Of a DNA stretch of 64,000 nucleotides, positions 8,707-19,050 are shown one piece after another. This DNA comes from Rhodoblastus sp963804045 (GTDB taxonomy: Bacteria; Pseudomonadota; Alphaproteobacteria; Rhizobiales; Beijerinckiaceae): NCBI GenBank assembly GCA_963804045.1, contig CAWDOR010000009.1, positions 140,007-204,006 on the forward strand. The letters run 5' to 3'. Positions within the stretch are counted from its first letter, which is position 1, and each line of letters opens with the position of its first letter. The notes below the pieces were generated by a model. It had not been told where the DNA came from. It saw only the letters and a list, made by a program, of their open reading frames with translations, and ran no database searches. A program made the position numbers and the translations under genes.

Positions 8707-10457
8707 TCAAGCGGTTTTGCGTCCAGCCTTTTTCTTGGCTTTCTCTCCGGCGATGCGCGAGGACTCGGAATTATGGAAAATTTCGAGTTGGTCGAGATCG
8801 GCTGAAGTCACCGGCGTCAGCGCCTGGTCCATATAGGCGGCAGCCTCCGCCTTGTGGCGCTTGAGCCAGAGCCGTAGCAGGCCGAGCCGCGCCGCCATTC
8901 CGCCCAGACGCAGGTGTTTGTAAACCAGCCCGGCGGCATAACGGGGGTAGAAAATCAATGGGTTTTCCAGCGGCAATCCGGGCCGGCGGTCGCGCCGCGC
9001 CTTGCGGCGCAAATAGCCGCCTTGCAGCGGATGGACCTTTTCCAGCTTCACGCAGCCCCAGAACCACAGGAGCAGAAACAGCGCCGCGCCGGCGGAAATA
9101 TTAGTGGCGGCGGCGCGGCGCATGACGGTCTCCATATGCGCCGGCGAATAATAGAGATCCCAGGCCTCCCGATAGATCCCCTCCCATTGCTCTTTTGTCA
9201 TCAGCGGATGGCGGGCGACCACATGTTCGAGATCGTATTTGTTGAGGTCGGGGTCCATCCAGGCGCCCTTGGCGGCGAGCTTCTGGTGATCCTCGGAGCC
9301 GGGCAGCGGCGTCAGGCAGAAGAATTCGAGAATGTCGAGCGGCAGTTCGCGCTGGATGATGGCGATGTCGCGGCGGATGCTCTCCGGCGTATCCGCGGGA
9401 AAGCCGAGGATATAGCCGGCATAGGTGAAGCAGCGCGCCCGTTTCCACGCCAGCAGCATCTCGCGATATTCGGCGATGCGATTCTGCTTCTTCTTGGCTT
9501 CCAGCAAATTGGCGGGATTGATGTTCTCCAGGCCGATGAAAACCCTTTTGACCCCGGCGCGCGCGGCCTTCTCGATGAAATGCGGAATCCGGTGGCAGAG
9601 CGTATCGACCTGGATGATGAAGGTCGGATAGAGGCCCTCGCGCTCGCGCAACTGGATCAGCCGGTCGAAAATCGCCTCCCAATTGCTGTTGCGGGCGAAA
9701 TTATCGTCGGTGATGAAAAAGGAATCGACGCCCTGCGCGAGATTGGCGCGGATGATCGCCTCGACGTCGTCGGCGCTGCGATGCCGCGACTTGCGGCCCT
9801 GAACATTGATGATGGTGCAGAAGGAGCATTGGAACGGGCAGCCGCGCCCGGCGTCGAAACTGGTGACCGCGCCGCTGGTGCCCGCCACGATCGAAGCCGG
9901 CAGCAACGGAAAAGGCGCCCATCCAGATGCGGAAGGTCGTTGAGGTAATTGTACAGTGGCTTGAGCGTCCCGGAAAAAGCTTCGCGGAGGAAATCGTCGA
10001 ACCGCCCCTCGATCTCGCCGGCATAAAGGCTAACTCCCAGCGCCTGCGCCTCGCGCAGCTCCGGCGTCATCTCCGGCAACATGGACAGGCAGCCCGACAC
10101 GTGAAAGCCGCCAATGGCCACATTCGCGCCGGCCGCTCGAAAACGGCGGGCGAGATCCAGGGCGCGGGGAAACTGATTGGATTGCACGCCGGTCAGACAG
10201 ACGAGGCCATGACCCGCCGCCCGGATTTGCGCGGCGATTTTTTCGGGGCGGATGCGGGTGTTGGTCTCGTCATAGACGAAAATTTCCAGCGCCACATCGG
10301 GGCCGAGCGCCTGGCGGCGACCGCTGTCCTGGGCGATGGCGTGCAGGGCCGCCAGGGAATTGGAGGGAATGGCGGAACGCAGCCATTGCACCACATAACC
10401 GTCGTCGTCGTAATGCGAGGGTTTGACCAGATGCAACTGGAACACGGTTCGGCTCAT
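8707..10457 (-). pseudogene. B12-binding-domain radical SAM protein, split by a frameshift
   Basis: The N-terminal half starts MSRTVFQLHLVKPSHYDDDG at 10457 and contains a cobalamin-binding-like region (LVCLTGVQSNQFPRALDLA, ANVAIGGFHVSG). It stays in frame to LPHLDG near 9920. The remainder continues in another frame from PFPLLPASIVAG, with the radical-SAM cluster motif CPFQCSFC followed by DDNFARN and GLENINP, and ends at 8707. The combined length is a multiple of three minus one, so one missing base near 9918 restores a protein of about 583 residues. Members of this class use SAM and often B12 for C-methylation or other radical chemistry; the substrate is unknown. Both halves look under coding constraint, so a sequence error or very recent mutation is likely. 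Confidence 0.85.
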
Positions 10458-10624
10458 TCCGACCCCTTTTGGGTTTTGGGCCGGTTTTCCTCCGGCGCCC
10501 CGTCCGGTCTCGCCGGACGCCGGCGCGCCGGTCCCCCGACAGCGCGCCAATGCCTTGAGCCTATAGCAATTTCATCGCCGCCGTAACCCACAGGCGCCTT
10601 TTGGCGCAGGCGAGCCCCAAAAGT

Positions 10625-11185
10625 TCAAAGGAAGGCGAAAATCGCGCCCGCCGTTCCCGCCAGGCCGAGGCCGATGGCGCTGTACCAGGGCCAGCGCTGG
10701 CTGCGAACGATGATGGAAATGGTCGAGATGGCTATGGCGACATGCAGCAGGGTCACGGCTATGGTGAGCATGTGGTGGCGATGCTCGTGTATCTCGGCGG
10801 TTTCCAGCGCCGTCGCCGATTGCTCCTCCAGTCCGCGCGCCTGTTTTTCGATCTCCTGCTTTTCGCTGTCATAGCGACGCGCCCGCTGCGCATAATCCGG
10901 CTTGCCGCCAGCTTGATCGGCAGCCAGGGCGTAAATCTCCTCCTTGACGCTTTTGGCCTGAAAAAAGGCCCAGGCGTCGGAGGCGCGGCTTTGCAGCAGC
11001 ACGGCGTGATTCTTGTCGCCAAAGGCGCGCGCCGTCTCCAGCGTCTCCAGACTGCCCACCGTGGCCGCGACGACAGCGAGAATGGCGATGGTCATCGACA
11101 CCCGGGAGAGAAAATTATCGCCGGAATGAGCGGCGTGTTCCGCATGCTCGGCGTGTTCGAAAGCTTCGGTCGGCGCTTCTTCCAT
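10625..11185 (-). CDS. DUF4337 family membrane protein
   Basis: A 186-residue protein with a His/Glu/Ala-rich N-terminus (EHAEHAEHAAH), one hydrophobic helix near residues 32-50, a long charged helical middle (about 75-130) and two C-terminal hydrophobic segments. This arrangement matches DUF4337, a family of unknown function found in many proteobacteria. ATG 11185 is preceded by GGAG, while the upstream in-frame ATG at 11224 has no such site. It stands alone, divergent from the methyltransferase gene. Confidence 0.8.
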   Translation of the reverse strand: MEEAPTEAFEHAEHAEHAAHSGDNFLSRVSMTIAILAVVAATVGSLETLETARAFGDKNHAVLLQSRASDAWAFFQAKSVKEEIYALAADQAGGKPDYAQRARRYDSEKQEIEKQARGLEEQSATALETAEIHEHRHHMLTIAVTLLHVAIAISTISIIVRSQRWPWYSAIGLGLAGTAGAIFAFL

Positions 11186-11344
11186 GATGTTCTCCAGAAT
11201 TTTATCGGGCAAAGCTAAATGCATCGCCGCATGTGCGCAAACTCGGGACAGGCGGATTCTGGACAGGCGCTTTCGGCGCGCTTATAAAGTCGCTGCTTTG
11301 CAGGCTGCGCCGAATTTCGCAGCGCGCCATTGGGAACGGTCCAG

Positions 11345-12043
11345 ATGCAGGAAAACCTCTCGCCTTCCACGCCCGCCGACGCTTTCGCCGCCTTGCGCGA
11401 AACCATGGTCGAGCGGCAGATTCGCACGTTCGACGTCAGCGATCTCGCCGTGCAGGACCGGATGAAGGAGGTTCCCCGCGAGATTTTCGTCGACGCGGCC
11501 TTCGTTTCGCTGGCCTATTCGGACGCCGGCGTCACCGTCACCGGCGCCCGCCCGCGCGAACTGACCGCGCCGCTGATTCTCGCGCGCATGCTGAAAGAAG
11601 CCCATGTGCGCAAGACCGACCGCGTCCTGGTCGTTTCCGGCGCCTCGGGCTATGCCGCGGCGCTGCTCGCGGGCCTCGCGGGCTCCGTGTTCAGCCTGGA
11701 CGAGGACGAGGCCTTGGCGGCCAAGGCGGAAGCCAATTTCGCCCGGCTCGGCCTGACCAACGCCAAATCGCTTTCCGGCCCGCTCGCCCAGGGCGCCTCC
11801 GTGCAAGGCCCTTACGATTTGATCCTGGTGGACGGCGTCAGCGCCGGCCAGTTCGACACGCTGCTCGGCCAGCTTTCGGACGGCGGACGACTGGTCGCCC
11901 TGGTCGGCGACGCGCCGGGATCGCGCACCGGCCGCGCCATGATTTACACACGGGTCGAGGGCAAGAGCTCGCCGCGCGCCATGTTCTCGGCCTCGGCGCC
12001 GGTTCTGGCGGCCTTCGCGGCGCAGCCGAGCTTCGCCTTTTGA
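11345..12043 (+). CDS. Protein-L-isoaspartate O-methyltransferase-like protein
   Basis: A 232-residue Rossmann methyltransferase of the PIMT family, which repairs isoaspartyl residues using SAM. The N-terminal helix MVERQIRTFDVSD and the block TAPLILARML fit the family. SAM motif I reads VLVVSGASGYAAALL where classical enzymes have an acidic residue and a G.G.G loop, so SAM binding may be altered and the repair activity is doubtful. The post-I acidic position (SLDEDE) is retained. ATG 11345 is chosen over TTG 11330. A PIMT-like gene directly before tolC recurs in alphaproteobacteria. Confidence 0.82.
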   Translation: MQENLSPSTPADAFAALRETMVERQIRTFDVSDLAVQDRMKEVPREIFVDAAFVSLAYSDAGVTVTGARPRELTAPLILARMLKEAHVRKTDRVLVVSGASGYAAALLAGLAGSVFSLDEDEALAAKAEANFARLGLTNAKSLSGPLAQGASVQGPYDLILVDGVSAGQFDTLLGQLSDGGRLVALVGDAPGSRTGRAMIYTRVEGKSSPRAMFSASAPVLAAFAAQPSFAF

Positions 12044-12229
12044 GGCCGGGCGCTGTGGCCTTTTGGGCGCAGTAACAGGAAATCTCTTCCGCTTCGCCAA
12101 TGGGCACTGGCGTTTTCGGCGCTGCGGGTAGACCATGAAACGCGGCAGTTGATTTTATATTCAATTGTCCGCATATAGCTGGACGTCCAGGCGGCGGCTG
12201 GCAAGCGCCCGCATGCGGGAATTTGGGGG

Positions 12230-13624
12230 TTGGGTTTGGCTGGGGCATCCTTTTCGCGTCTGTTGGCTGGCGTCGCCTTTCTGGCGCTGACGCAGGCCGG
12301 CGCCGCGTCCGCCGAGACCATGTCGAGCGCGCTGGCGCGCGCCTATGAAAATAATCCCGACATCAACCAGCAGCGCGCCGCGCTGCGCGCCCGCGACGAA
12401 GGCGTGCCGGCCGCCAAGGCCGGCTGGCTGCCCAAACTCGCCGCCACCGCCCAGGGCGGCCATCAGGGCATGTCCGTGGCCAACGCGCTCGGCTTGGGCC
12501 AATCGGCGAAATACAGCTCCAACCCCAACGCCTATGGCGCCACGGTTTCGCAGACCCTGTTCGACGGCAATCGCACCGCCAATGGCGTCAGCCAGGCGGA
12601 ATCGGCGGTGCTAGCCCAACGGGAGGCGCTGCGCCAGACGGAGTTGGCGACTTTGCAGGCTGGCGCCACCGCCTATATGGACGTGCTGCGCGACACCGCC
12701 GTGCTCGGCCTCAAGCGCAACAATGTCAAGGTGCTCGAAGTCCAGTTGCGCCAGACCCGCGACCGTTTCCAGGTTGGCGAACTGACCCGCACCGACGTCG
12801 CCCAGGCCGAGGCGGCGCTGGCCGCCGCGCGCGCCGATTTCGCCTCGGCCCAGGCCAATCTGGAGAACAGCGTCGCCAGCTTCCGCCGCCAGATCGGCGT
12901 CGCGCCGAAACAATTGGCGCCGGCGCAGCCGATCGAAAAATTGCTGCCCAAGACGGTCGATCTGGCGATCTCGACCGGCCTTGAGGAACATCCGGCCATC
13001 GTCGGCGCGATGCATCAGGCGGACGCCGCCGAATCGGCGGTCAAGATCGCCGAGGGGGCGCTGCTGCCGACGGTCGCCGTGCAGGGCATGGTGCAGCGCA
13101 GCCTCGATTCCTCCGGCATCCCCGGCTATAACACCAATACCGCCTCGGTCATGGGCCAGCTGAATGTGCCGCTATATCAAGGCGGCGCGGAATATGCCGG
13201 CATCCGCCAGGCCAAGGAGCAATTGGGTCAGGCGCGACTCGCCGTCGATTCGTCGCGCATCCAGGTCCGCGCCGCCATCGCCAGCAGCTGGGGCCAGTTG
13301 CAGGCCGCCCGCGCCGCCATCGTCGCCTATCAATCGGCCGTCAAGGCGGCGGAAGTCGCGCTCAACGGCATTCGCGAGGAGGCGCTGGTCGGCCAGCGCA
13401 CCACATTCGACGTGCTCACCGCCGAACAGAACTTGCTCAACGCCCGCGTCCAGTTGGTCACCGCCCAGCACGACCGGGTCGTCGGCTCTTATGCGGTCAT
13501 GGGCGCGGTCGGAAGGCTTTCGGCCGAAAATCTCGGCATTGGCGTGTCGATCTACGATCCCGAGGATCACTATCAGCGCACCAAGAACCGTTTCATCGGC
13601 ACGACCTCGGCCGACGGCAACTGA
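12230..13624 (+). CDS. tolC: TolC-family outer-membrane efflux/secretion channel
   Basis: About 464 residues, with a signal peptide ending near AASAET and two outer-membrane efflux (OEP) repeats: roughly residues 30-230 and 245-440. Long Ala/Gln-rich helices include LAQREALRQTELATLQAGAT and, in the second repeat, GQLQAARAAIVAYQSAVKAA. The trimeric product forms the exit duct for type I secretion and RND or ABC efflux. A TTG at 12230 is the first in-frame start and a GGGGG run precedes it; other nearby starts (TTG 12236) are possible. No inner-membrane partner lies next to it. Confidence 0.9.
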   Translation: MGLAGASFSRLLAGVAFLALTQAGAASAETMSSALARAYENNPDINQQRAALRARDEGVPAAKAGWLPKLAATAQGGHQGMSVANALGLGQSAKYSSNPNAYGATVSQTLFDGNRTANGVSQAESAVLAQREALRQTELATLQAGATAYMDVLRDTAVLGLKRNNVKVLEVQLRQTRDRFQVGELTRTDVAQAEAALAAARADFASAQANLENSVASFRRQIGVAPKQLAPAQPIEKLLPKTVDLAISTGLEEHPAIVGAMHQADAAESAVKIAEGALLPTVAVQGMVQRSLDSSGIPGYNTNTASVMGQLNVPLYQGGAEYAGIRQAKEQLGQARLAVDSSRIQVRAAIASSWGQLQAARAAIVAYQSAVKAAEVALNGIREEALVGQRTTFDVLTAEQNLLNARVQLVTAQHDRVVGSYAVMGAVGRLSAENLGIGVSIYDPEDHYQRTKNRFIGTTSADGN

Positions 13625-13767
13625 CCGCCCGAGAATAAAAAGACCGGGAAAAGCATAAGCAAAAGCTTTTCCGGGCTTGCGCCGAACAACGGCTCAGCGC
13701 ATTTTAATCGAGCTTGAATCCGAGCGCCGCGCCTTGCGCGGGCCTTATCGCGCATGCGTCGGGAAAG

Positions 13768-14874
13768 ATGAACGCCAGCAACGCCCCCCAGAACGCCGAT
13801 TTGAAAGCGGAACAGAAGGCTCACGAACCTTCGATGGAGGATATTCTCGCCTCGATTCGCAAGCTGATCGCCGATGACGACGCCTTGCCGCTGAGCCGCC
13901 GCGCGACGCCGGCTCCGGTCGCCGCGGCGCCTAGCCGCGCCGTCGAAACGCCCGCGCCAGCGACGCTTTCCGATTTTCCCGCGCCCGCGCCGCGCATTCC
14001 CGCAGCCCCTGTTCCGGTCGCGCCGCCCAGCCCGCCGCCTGGCCTGCCGCCTTTTCCCTTCCCCGCCGCCGATTCGACGCGCCTCGCGCCGCTGCGCGAC
14101 TATTTGCGCCGCGACCCGCCGGCGCCGCCCGCTGCGCTCGCGACGCCTGCGACGCCCGCGATCGACATGGCGCAACTCGCCGACGAGTTGCAGGCGGAGA
14201 GCTCAGCGATCGACATAGCGCAACTCACCGAGGAATTGCATGCGGCCATGCCGGCGCTGCGGCCCTCGCTCGAGGAAACCGCCGCGCAGGCCGCTCCGCC
14301 GCCCGCCCCCGCGCCAGAATTCGCGCAGAACGATCCTGCGCCGAAAGAGTCCGCGCCAACCGTGCGCTTCGATTTCAGCCTCGCCAATGCCGCGTCGACG
14401 GCGTTCCGCGCCAATGTCGCGCCGCCGTCCATGCCCGCGCCGACCATATCGACGCCGATCGCCGCGCCCGAGACGCCAACTCCCGCGCCGGTCGTGGCGG
14501 CCACGCCCGCCAGCATGCTTGCGTCGGACACCGCGCCAGCGGTCGAGTCGGCGCCGGCGCCGGCGCCGGCGCCGGAAACCACGGTCGAACTCAAGACCGA
14601 ATCTCCCGCGAGCCGCCCCTTCGCTCTGCCGCCGGCGCGTCTCGACCGGATCGAAGCCGCCATGCTCTCGGAAACCAGCGGCGTCAAGATCGGCGCGGCT
14701 TTCGAGGCCCTGGCCGAATCGGCCTTGTTGCGCGATCCCGAAATGGTGGAGCGGCTGACCCGCGAAATCCTGCGGCCGATCATCAAGAGCTGGCTCGACG
14801 ACAATCTTCCCAATGTGGTGGAGCGTCTGGTGCGCGCCGAAATCGAGCGCGTGGCGCGCGGACCTAACGCTTAG
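13768..14874 (+). CDS. popZ: PopZ-like polar organizing protein (DUF2497)
   Basis: A 368-residue protein with the PopZ three-part plan. A short N-terminal helix, PSMEDILASIRKLIADDD, binds client proteins. A very long Pro/Ala-rich acidic disordered spacer follows (about residues 40-290). The C-terminal helical oligomerisation region of about 80 residues includes LTREILRPIIKSWLDDNLP and VVERLVRAEIERVARG. PopZ forms a polar matrix that anchors chromosome origins and cell-cycle kinases. The spacer is much longer than in Caulobacter. ATG 13768 follows GGGAAAG. It sits immediately before valS, as in other Hyphomicrobiales. Confidence 0.88.
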   Translation: MNASNAPQNADLKAEQKAHEPSMEDILASIRKLIADDDALPLSRRATPAPVAAAPSRAVETPAPATLSDFPAPAPRIPAAPVPVAPPSPPPGLPPFPFPAADSTRLAPLRDYLRRDPPAPPAALATPATPAIDMAQLADELQAESSAIDIAQLTEELHAAMPALRPSLEETAAQAAPPPAPAPEFAQNDPAPKESAPTVRFDFSLANAASTAFRANVAPPSMPAPTISTPIAAPETPTPAPVVAATPASMLASDTAPAVESAPAPAPAPETTVELKTESPASRPFALPPARLDRIEAAMLSETSGVKIGAAFEALAESALLRDPEMVERLTREILRPIIKSWLDDNLPNVVERLVRAEIERVARGPNA

Positions 14875-14959
14875 AGCGATTTCCACGGCAAATCCGTTGA
14901 CTTGCGCCGCCGGCTGGGGCTTTTTGCGCCAAAGCAAAAGCTCGAGCCGGTAAGCCAAA

Positions 14960-17845
14960 ATGATGGAAAAGACTTTCGATCCCGCCGCCGTTGAAAGCCG
15001 CATCGCCGCGGAATGGGAGCGGGTCGGCGCATTTCGCGCCGGGCGCGCGGATCGCGCCAGCGGAAAGCCCTATACGATCGTCATTCCACCGCCGAACGTC
15101 ACCGGCTCGCTGCATATGGGCCATGCGCTCAACAACACCTTGCAGGATATTTTGTGCCGCTTCGAGCGCATGCGCGGCAAGGATGTGCTCTGGCAGCCGG
15201 GAACCGACCATGCGGGCATCGCCACGCAAATGGTGGTGGAGCGCCGCCTCGCCGCCGCCAAGGAGCCCGACCGCCGCACGCTCGGCCGCGAGAAATTCCT
15301 GGAAAAGGTCTGGGAGTGGAAGGCCGAATCCGGCGGCGCCATCGTCAACCAGCTCAAGCGGCTGGGCGCCTCCTGCGACTGGTCGCGCGAGCGGTTCACC
15401 ATGGACCCCGGCTCCTCCAAGGCTGTCCTGAAAGCTTTCGTCGAGCTTTATCGCGCCGGGCTGATCTACAAGGACAAGCGCCTGGTCAATTGGGACCCCA
15501 AGCTGCTGACGGCGGTCTCCGACATTGAGGTCGTCGCGCAGACGGTCAAGGGCCAGCTCTATCACTTCAAATATCCGCTGGCCGACGACCAGGGCCGCGC
15601 CACCGAAGAGTTCATCGTCGTGGCCACCACCCGTCCCGAGACGCTGCTCGGCGACAGCGCCGTGGCGGTGCATCCCGAGGATGAGCGCTACGCCCATCTG
15701 CATGGCCGCAAAGTGCTGCTGCCGCTGGTCGGCCGGCTGATTCCCATTGTCGCCGACACTTATTCCGACCCGGAAAAGGGCTCGGGCGCGGTGAAAATCA
15801 CCCCGGCGCATGATTTCAACGATTTTGAGGTCGGCGCGCGCCACAAGCTGCCGCTGATCAATATTCTCGACGCCGAGGCGCGCGTTCTGCTGCGCGAGAA
15901 CGAGGCCTTTCTCGAGGGCGTGATCGAGAATGACGATCTCTCCGAATCGCTCGACAGCCTGCATGGCCTGACCCGCGAGGAGGCGCGCAAGGCGGTGCTG
16001 GCCGCCATGGAGGCGCGCGGCCTGGTCGCCACGGTGGAAAATCACGAACATCAGGTGCCGCATGGCGACCGTTCCGGCGTGGTGATCGAGCCCTGGCTGA
16101 CCGATCAATGGTATGTCAACGCCAAGGCGCTGGCCGCCGACGCGCTGGCCGCCGTGCGTCACGGCGACACGGTTTTCGTGCCGAAAAACTGGGAAAAAAC
16201 CTTTTTCGACTGGCTGGAGAATATCCAGCCCTGGTGCATTTCCCGCCAGCTCTGGTGGGGCCACCAGATTCCCGCCTGGTATGCGCCCTGGGGTTCGGTC
16301 TATGTCGCCGAGACCGAGGAGGAGGCGCTGGCCGACGCGCTGGCCGACGCGGTGCGCCGCGAGATTTACACCGACGCGCAAGCCGAGGAGATCGCCAATG
16401 ACGCCGAAAAGGGCGCCGATCTTCTGGTGCGCGACGAGGACGTGCTCGACACCTGGTTCTCCTCGGGCCTGTGGCCCATGTCGACGCTGGGCTGGCCGGA
16501 CGAGCCCAACGATCTCGACCGCCGCTATTCGACAGACGTGCTGGTCACCGGTTTCGACATCATCTTCTTCTGGGTGGCGCGAATGATGATGTTCGGCCTG
16601 CATTTCCAGAAAAAGGTTCCCTTCCGCCACGTCTATCTGCACGCCCTGGTCCGCGACGAAAGCGGCGCGAAAATGTCCAAGTCCAAGGGCAATGTCATCG
16701 ACCCCCTGGACATTGTCGATGGCATTGGACTCGACGAACTCACCGCCAAGCGCGTCGACGCCTTGAACGACAAGAATGCCGCGGCGAAAATCGCATCGGC
16801 GACCAAGAAGGATTATCCCGAGGGCATTCCGCAGCTCGGCGCGGACGCCCTGCGCTTCACTCTGGCGGCCATGGCCGCGCAAGGCCGCGACATCAAATTT
16901 TCCATCGAGCGCGCCAAAGGCTATCGCAATTTCGCGACCAAGCTCTGGAACGCCGCCCGCTTCGCCGAGATGAACCAGTGTTTCGCCCGCACGGGTTACG
17001 ATCCCGCCAGGGTCAAGGGCGTTCTGAACCAATGGATTCTCGGCGAGACGGCGCGTGCTGTGCGCGAGATCGAGGCGGCGCTGACCGCCTATAAGTTCAA
17101 CGAGGCGGCGCAGGCGGCCTATCGTTTCGTCTGGAATATTTTCTGCGACTGGCATCTGGAGCTGGCCAAGCCGCTGCTGCAAGGCGAGGACGGCCCGGCC
17201 AAGCAGGAGACGCGCGAAACCATCGCCTTCGTCCTCGACCAGACCACCAAGCTGCTGCATCCCTTCATGCCCTTCATCACCGAGGAGCTCTGGGCGATCG
17301 CCGGCGAGCGCAGCCCGCGCGAAAGCGTGTTGGCGCTGGCGCTGTGGCCCGATCTCAAGGGGCTGGAAAACGCCGAGGCCGAAAGCGAGATCGGCTGGGT
17401 GGTCGATCTGGTGTCGCAGGTGCGCTCGGTGCGCGCCGAGATGAATGTGCCGGCCGGCGCGCAAATTCCGCTGGCGCTGGTCGCGGCTTCGCCCGAGGAT
17501 CAGGCTCGCGCCCGCCGCTGGGACGATGTTCTGAAGCGCCTGGCGCGGCTTTCCGAGATTTCCTTCGCGGACAGGGCCCCGGCGCAAGCCGTGCAGGTCG
17601 TGTCGCGCGGCACGGTGCTGGCGCTGCCGCTGGCCGGGGTGATCGATTTCGCCGCCGAACGGGCCCGGCTGGAAAAAGGCGTGGCCGCCGAGCAGAAAGA
17701 GATCGGCAAGATCGACGCCAAGCTCGGCAACGCCGATTTCCTGCGGCGCGCTCCCGAAGAGGTGATCGCGGAAAATCAGGAGCGCCGCGCCGACGCCGTC
17801 GCCCGGCTTGAAAAGATGCAGGCGGCGCTGAAGCTGCTGAGCTGA
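14960..17845 (+). CDS. valS: Valyl-tRNA synthetase
   Basis: A 961-residue class I aminoacyl-tRNA synthetase that charges tRNA-Val. The HIGH-type motif occurs in PPPNVTGSLHMGHAL near residue 50. An editing (CP1) domain contains VATTRPETLLGDSAVAVHP. The KMSKSKGN loop is near residue 571, and an anticodon-binding domain and a C-terminal coiled coil end in EKMQAALKLLS. Length is normal for a bacterial ValRS. ATG codons at 14960 and 14963 are both possible starts. It follows popZ after 85 bp. Confidence 0.97.
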   Translation: MMEKTFDPAAVESRIAAEWERVGAFRAGRADRASGKPYTIVIPPPNVTGSLHMGHALNNTLQDILCRFERMRGKDVLWQPGTDHAGIATQMVVERRLAAAKEPDRRTLGREKFLEKVWEWKAESGGAIVNQLKRLGASCDWSRERFTMDPGSSKAVLKAFVELYRAGLIYKDKRLVNWDPKLLTAVSDIEVVAQTVKGQLYHFKYPLADDQGRATEEFIVVATTRPETLLGDSAVAVHPEDERYAHLHGRKVLLPLVGRLIPIVADTYSDPEKGSGAVKITPAHDFNDFEVGARHKLPLINILDAEARVLLRENEAFLEGVIENDDLSESLDSLHGLTREEARKAVLAAMEARGLVATVENHEHQVPHGDRSGVVIEPWLTDQWYVNAKALAADALAAVRHGDTVFVPKNWEKTFFDWLENIQPWCISRQLWWGHQIPAWYAPWGSVYVAETEEEALADALADAVRREIYTDAQAEEIANDAEKGADLLVRDEDVLDTWFSSGLWPMSTLGWPDEPNDLDRRYSTDVLVTGFDIIFFWVARMMMFGLHFQKKVPFRHVYLHALVRDESGAKMSKSKGNVIDPLDIVDGIGLDELTAKRVDALNDKNAAAKIASATKKDYPEGIPQLGADALRFTLAAMAAQGRDIKFSIERAKGYRNFATKLWNAARFAEMNQCFARTGYDPARVKGVLNQWILGETARAVREIEAALTAYKFNEAAQAAYRFVWNIFCDWHLELAKPLLQGEDGPAKQETRETIAFVLDQTTKLLHPFMPFITEELWAIAGERSPRESVLALALWPDLKGLENAEAESEIGWVVDLVSQVRSVRAEMNVPAGAQIPLALVAASPEDQARARRWDDVLKRLARLSEISFADRAPAQAVQVVSRGTVLALPLAGVIDFAAERARLEKGVAAEQKEIGKIDAKLGNADFLRRAPEEVIAENQERRADAVARLEKMQAALKLLS

Positions 17846-18125
17846 CCAAGCATAAACTCATGCGCGGGCGACCTTTGTCGTGGCTGCGGGCATTGACGAT
17901 TTGTGCATGCATTCATCCTAGTTTGACGTCGCGGCTCAGGTCGCGGCGTCGAAAATGTGTCTCTGGCGCCACAGCGGCGGGGCAATCACAATCAGGCCTT
18001 GAAATGAGAAAGCTTCGCCGCGATTCAGCCATAAACTCACCGCTTCTAGGCGGTTAGGTCCAAGGCGCGGAACCGACGGGGGTAGGTTGCGTCTTGGGGA
18101 TGGGAATCCCGGGGGGATTGGGCCT

Positions 18126-18971
18126 ATGGCCGCGTTGAAGCGTATGGTTCTGGCCGCATGGATCGGCGGCCCGCTGCTTGGAGCGGGCGTTTTGGGGCTC
18201 GCCGGCCCGGCCTTGGCTTTCGATGGCGCGGAAAAAGCCGCCGTCGCCCCACAGCCCCTGGAAATTTTCAAGGACCCGCGGCAGGCGCTGCAATCGGCTC
18301 TGGAGAGCTATCGCGCCGGCAATCCCGCCTCCTCGGTCGAGGCGCTGAAATATGCCGCCGCCGGCGGCGAATCCCTGGCGCAGTGGAAGCTCGGCAAAAT
18401 GTACGCGGACGGCGACGGCGTGCCGCGCGACGACTTCAAGGCCTATCAATATTTTGACGCCATCGTCGAAAATTACGACGAGGACAACGCCAATTGGCGG
18501 GAAAAATCCGTGGTCGCCAGCGCCTTTGTCGCCGTGGGCATTTTCCATCTCAACGGCATAGCTGGCGGCAAGCTGCGACCCGACCCCGACGAAGCGCAGC
18601 GCATGTTCCTCTTCGCCGCCACCCGTTTCTCCGACGCCAACGCCCAGTATAATCTCGCGCGGCTCTATATGGACGGCGCGGCCGGTCTGGCCAGGGACCA
18701 TATGCAGGCGGCGCGCTGGCTCAATCTGGCCGCTGAAAAGGGCCATGTCGAATCCCAGGCGCTGCTTGGACACCTGCTGTTTTCCGGCGATGGCGTGCCG
18801 GTCCAGCGCGCCCGCGGGCTGATGTGGATGACGCTCGCCCGCGAAGGCGCGGCCAGCAAGACCCAGGACTGGGTGCGCGGCCTCTACGACCAGGACCTCA
18901 AGCAAGCCAGCGACAATGACCGCCAGGCCGCCCTGCTCTATCTCGAAGACCATTTGCGCAAGCGCGACTGA
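18126..18971 (+). CDS. exoR: ExoR-like periplasmic Sel1-repeat regulator
   Basis: A 281-residue exported protein with a signal peptide (MVLAAWIGGPLLGAGVLGL, cleavage near ALAFDG) and a series of Sel1/TPR-like repeats. These include AQWKLGKMYADGDGVPRDD (about 85), AQYNLARLYMDGAAG (about 175) and SQALLGHLLFSGDGVPVQRA (about 210). Length and repeat plan match ExoR of rhizobia, the periplasmic repressor that holds the ExoS sensor kinase inactive and so controls exopolysaccharide and motility through ChvI. exoS/chvI are not in the window. The start at 18126 was chosen over 18087 because it places the signal peptide closer to the N-terminus. Confidence 0.82.
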   Translation: MAALKRMVLAAWIGGPLLGAGVLGLAGPALAFDGAEKAAVAPQPLEIFKDPRQALQSALESYRAGNPASSVEALKYAAAGGESLAQWKLGKMYADGDGVPRDDFKAYQYFDAIVENYDEDNANWREKSVVASAFVAVGIFHLNGIAGGKLRPDPDEAQRMFLFAATRFSDANAQYNLARLYMDGAAGLARDHMQAARWLNLAAEKGHVESQALLGHLLFSGDGVPVQRARGLMWMTLAREGAASKTQDWVRGLYDQDLKQASDNDRQAALLYLEDHLRKRD

Positions 18972-18995
18972 TCGCCTTCTCCGCTTCCTGCAAAC

Positions 18996-19027
18996 AAAAC
19001 CCCGCCGGATCGCTCCGGCGGGGTTTT
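18996..19027. terminator. Bidirectional terminator between exoR and the RlpA-like gene
   Basis: A perfect 14-bp stem (18996-19009 with 19014-19027, loop TCGC) has A and T tails on its two sides, so it can end transcription from both convergent genes. Confidence 0.92.
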
Positions 19028-19050
19028 GCATTGCAGTGCGATGACAGGCT

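Noticed and set aside
13644..13675. Terminator after tolC
   Set aside because: A bulged hairpin is visible but no T run follows, so it does not meet the standard for a rho-independent terminator.
14864..17587. A 907-codon open frame antisense to valS
   Set aside because: It is fully covered by valS, whose protein has all class I synthetase motifs. High GC keeps antisense frames open; the antisense protein has no recognisable domain.
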